DNA of 16,518 bases, from contig JAYRWN010000050.1 of the NCBI GenBank assembly GCA_041917975.1, positions 1 to 16,518 of the forward strand, in the 5' to 3' direction. Every line of letters starts with the position of its first letter. Within the stretch, counting starts at the first letter, position 1. The DNA comes from JAYRWN01 sp041917975. Lineage in GTDB: Bacteria > Bacteroidota > Bacteroidia > Chitinophagales > Saprospiraceae. Made by a program: the position numbers and the translations under genes. Positions 14,882 through 16,518 of the stretch are shown here, in pieces. The notes beneath the pieces are model-generated. The model made no database searches, had not been told where the DNA came from, and saw only the letters and a program-made list of their open reading frames with translations.

Positions 14882-15523
14882 ATGCAGACGGTGCCAAAGT
14901 ATAATAACACCAGGACGTTTAGCTGTTATAAAAATCGTTTAAGAGTTCTGATGGTGGCCATTCTCTGGGGTTGGATTCTTTCTATACCTCTTGAGGCTCA
15001 ACCGGTTTTTAACCGTTATACCTGGAGACACTGGGATTCCCGGAAAGGATTACCGGTAGATTTAGTTTCCTACATCATGCAAACCAGTGACGGCTTCATT
15101 TGGATGACCAGTTTTCAAGGTTTGACCCGTTTTGACGGGGTTGAATTTACCACGTTTAATACCAGCAATGAACCGCTCATAAAAACCAACAATTTTGACC
15201 GCCCCTTTGAGGACCCGCACGGCGTCCTGTGGATCCCAACCTCTAACAGTGGTTTGTTAGCTTATGAACAAGGTGAGTTTACAGCATATAATTTACCCGA
15301 GCGGCCCAGAGAGGTGGTAGGGATAACCCGAGGAGGGACTCTGCTCATGGAATGTGTGGTGGACACCATGCTGATGGCTTTCCATTGTGTGACTCGGAAA
15401 CATGTTCTGTTGCCAAAATCTACATTTTTTAAATGGGTGTTGGCTGATTCTTTAGTAAATAAAGTGATCAGAGTTAACGATGGTAACTCCTATTTTCACT
15501 CACATGTGTCCAAAATAAAGTAA
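14882..15523 (+). pseudogene. Propeller-sensor gene truncated by an insertion sequence
   Basis: The 213-codon frame starts at ATG 14882, with an alternative ATG at 14951. A signal peptide is visible (KNRLRVL then MVAILWGWILSIPLEAQ), longer than usual if the first ATG is used, which may mean the true start is nearby or lost. After cleavage comes the typical start of a propeller sensor, FNRYTWRHWDSRKGLPVDLV, then blade motifs DGFIWMTSFQGLTRFDG and HGVLWIPTSNSGLLAY. The frame ends at TAA 15521-15523 within or at the edge of the insertion sequence, so the last few residues are probably from the element. Comparable sensors exceed 1000 residues. The missing portion, and therefore the output type, should lie beyond the element outside the window. 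Confidence 0.7.
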
Positions 15524-15526
15524 AAA

Positions 15527-15578
15527 GGACATGGATGTAAGCCCTAAATTAGGGGTTGGAAAAAAACAAACCATGTCC
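15527..15578 (+). promoter_or_regulatory. Palindrome covering the transposase start codon
   Basis: GGACATGG at 15527-15534 is the exact reverse complement of CCATGTCC at 15571-15578, which contains the transposase ATG (15573-15575). A second stem, CCCTA 15542-15546 with TAGGG 15550-15554, lies inside. In an RNA reading through from outside, the 8-bp stem would lock the start codon. Upstream TGTCC at 15507-15511 could compete for the same GGACA. This resembles known protection of IS10 and IS50 against read-through expression, but the function here is inferred. Confidence 0.5.
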
Positions 15579-16518
15579 GAGGTAAATATAACGTTATTCA
15601 GTCAAATACTGCGGGTAATTGATCGTGAGCTTTTAAATCGTTTGGTTGAGAAGTATGGATCGGATAAACATAGTAAGGGGATCAATACGTGGACACATTT
15701 GGTCACTATGTTGTTTATGCAATTTGCGGATGCCAGTTCCATCAGGGACATTACTACAGGATTAAGAAGTGCTACAGGAGACTTGAACCACCTTGGGGTG
15801 AGTAAGGCGCCCAGCAAGTCCAGCTTAAGCTATATCAACGCTCACCGTTGTTATGAGGTATTTGAACAATTTTATTATGCCCTGTTGGATAAGTTAGAGC
15901 CTTCATTAAGAAGGAAACGTAAATACATCAAAAGGTTAAGGCGAAAGGTATTCATCATGGATGCTTCCATTATTCCATTATGCCTGTCTTTATTTGATTG
16001 GGCCAGGTTTCGAACTAAAAAAGGGGCGGTGAAGCTACATGCGGTCTTAGATTATGATACGGGTCTTCCCTGCTACAGTGTGCTGACGGAAGGTAAAACC
16101 CATGATATCAAAGTAGCGGCCAACACCGTGTTTCCTGCCGAATCGGTTTTGGTTATTGACCGGGCTTATGTGGATTACCAATGGCTATATAATTTGGACA
16201 GCACCTCTGTTTATTTTGTAACGCGTTTAAAATCCAATGCAGATATCGAAGTAGTTAACTCCTATTTTACGCCCTCTCATCCTGAACACATCCTTTCCGA
16301 TGAAGATATTCAGTTGTTAGGGCATTATACTGCGGAAAAATACCCTAAAAAGTTGCGTATTGTCCGTGTTTATGACTCCACAAACGATAAAACCCTGGTT
16401 CTGCTTACCAACAATTTATCTTGGACAGCAGACACCATCTCCCAGCTTTATAAAGCCAGATGGGATATTGAAGTGTTTTTCAAACATCTAAAACAATTGT
16501 TTAGGGTAAAAACCTTTA
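15573..16518 (+). CDS. IS4-family DDE transposase (3' end outside window)
   Basis: The frame is open from ATG 15573 to the window end, 315 codons, with no stop. The N-terminal part (LFSQILRVIDRELLNRLVEKYGSDK-like, split by the usual KxxNTWTHLVTML segment) matches the DUF4372 region found in many Bacteroidota IS4 transposases, and the rest matches DDE_Tnp_1. The catalytic triad is visible: D130 (IMDAS), D196 (VIDRAY) and E300 in YKARWDIEVFFKHLK, the Y-(2)-R-(3)-E-(6)-K signature of the IS4 family. The copy looks intact as far as it can be seen, so the insertion may be recent compared with the decayed sensors around it. The start codon sits inside a palindrome that could limit translation. Confidence 0.93.
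   Translation, partial: MSEVNITLFSQILRVIDRELLNRLVEKYGSDKHSKGINTWTHLVTMLFMQFADASSIRDITTGLRSATGDLNHLGVSKAPSKSSLSYINAHRCYEVFEQFYYALLDKLEPSLRRKRKYIKRLRRKVFIMDASIIPLCLSLFDWARFRTKKGAVKLHAVLDYDTGLPCYSVLTEGKTHDIKVAANTVFPAESVLVIDRAYVDYQWLYNLDSTSVYFVTRLKSNADIEVVNSYFTPSHPEHILSDEDIQLLGHYTAEKYPKKLRIVRVYDSTNDKTLVLLTNNLSWTADTISQLYKARWDIEVFFKHLKQLFRVKTF

Larger units (their letters stand above)
15507..16518 (+). mobile_element. IS4-family insertion sequence, left part (continues past window end)
   Basis: The element is recognised by its DDE transposase (15573 onward) and by the abrupt end of the sensor reading frame just before it. The left boundary is uncertain: it lies somewhere in about 15495-15527, after the last sensor-like codons. 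The terminal inverted repeat and target duplication cannot be confirmed, because the right end is outside the window. Confidence 0.7.

Overview
The window looks like accessory chromosomal DNA of a Bacteroidota member, probably of the Saprospiria, Chitinophagia or Cytophagia type. Supporting signs are periplasmic two-component-propeller (Reg_prop/Y_Y_Y) sensors, histidine kinases with the MASLGELTAGIAHEIQNP core, gene starts without clear Shine-Dalgarno sequences, a moderate-to-low G+C content, and a GMC dehydrogenase/Gluconate_2-dh3 pair next to a secreted sugar isomerase-like TIM barrel. This assignment is inference from gene families, since no taxonomic marker gene is present. All supported genes lie on the + strand.

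Layout. 1-300 holds two successive 3' ends of histidine kinase (HK) genes, separated by a palindromic intergenic element. 300-833 holds a possible promoter and a 51-codon ORF encoding a single-helix membrane peptide. 834-4436 encodes a 1200-residue lipoprotein-like sensor with 14 propeller blades and a class III adenylate cyclase output. 4437-5290 is decayed HK material: a signal peptide joined to a frameshifted HATPase domain, then a second copy of its last about 50 bp. 5291-8719 encodes an intact propeller histidine kinase without receiver or DNA-binding domain. 8802-11043 is a two-gene unit for a Tat-exported FAD dehydrogenase (small and catalytic subunits). 11044-11753 is repeat-rich non-coding DNA. 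11754-12620 encodes an exported xylose-isomerase-like TIM barrel. 12698-14656 encodes a TPR-sensor histidine kinase. 14696-15523 holds two broken 5' ends of further propeller sensors. The second runs into an IS4-family insertion sequence whose transposase is cut by the window end.

How it may work together. The middle genes look like a periplasmic sugar or glycoside oxidation module: FAD dehydrogenase, Tat-carrying partner and isomerase/epimerase-like barrel. It is surrounded by envelope sensors that would signal inward through cAMP or histidine phosphorylation. No response regulator, cAMP receptor, cytochrome c or TonB-dependent transporter is in view, so the downstream partners must be elsewhere. 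The strongest non-gene pattern is the repeated appearance of HK 3' ends, together with trailing non-coding DNA, at offsets of 207 and 210 bp, and at least three further truncated sensor relics. The locus appears to be a site of repeated duplication, deletion and decay of sensor genes.
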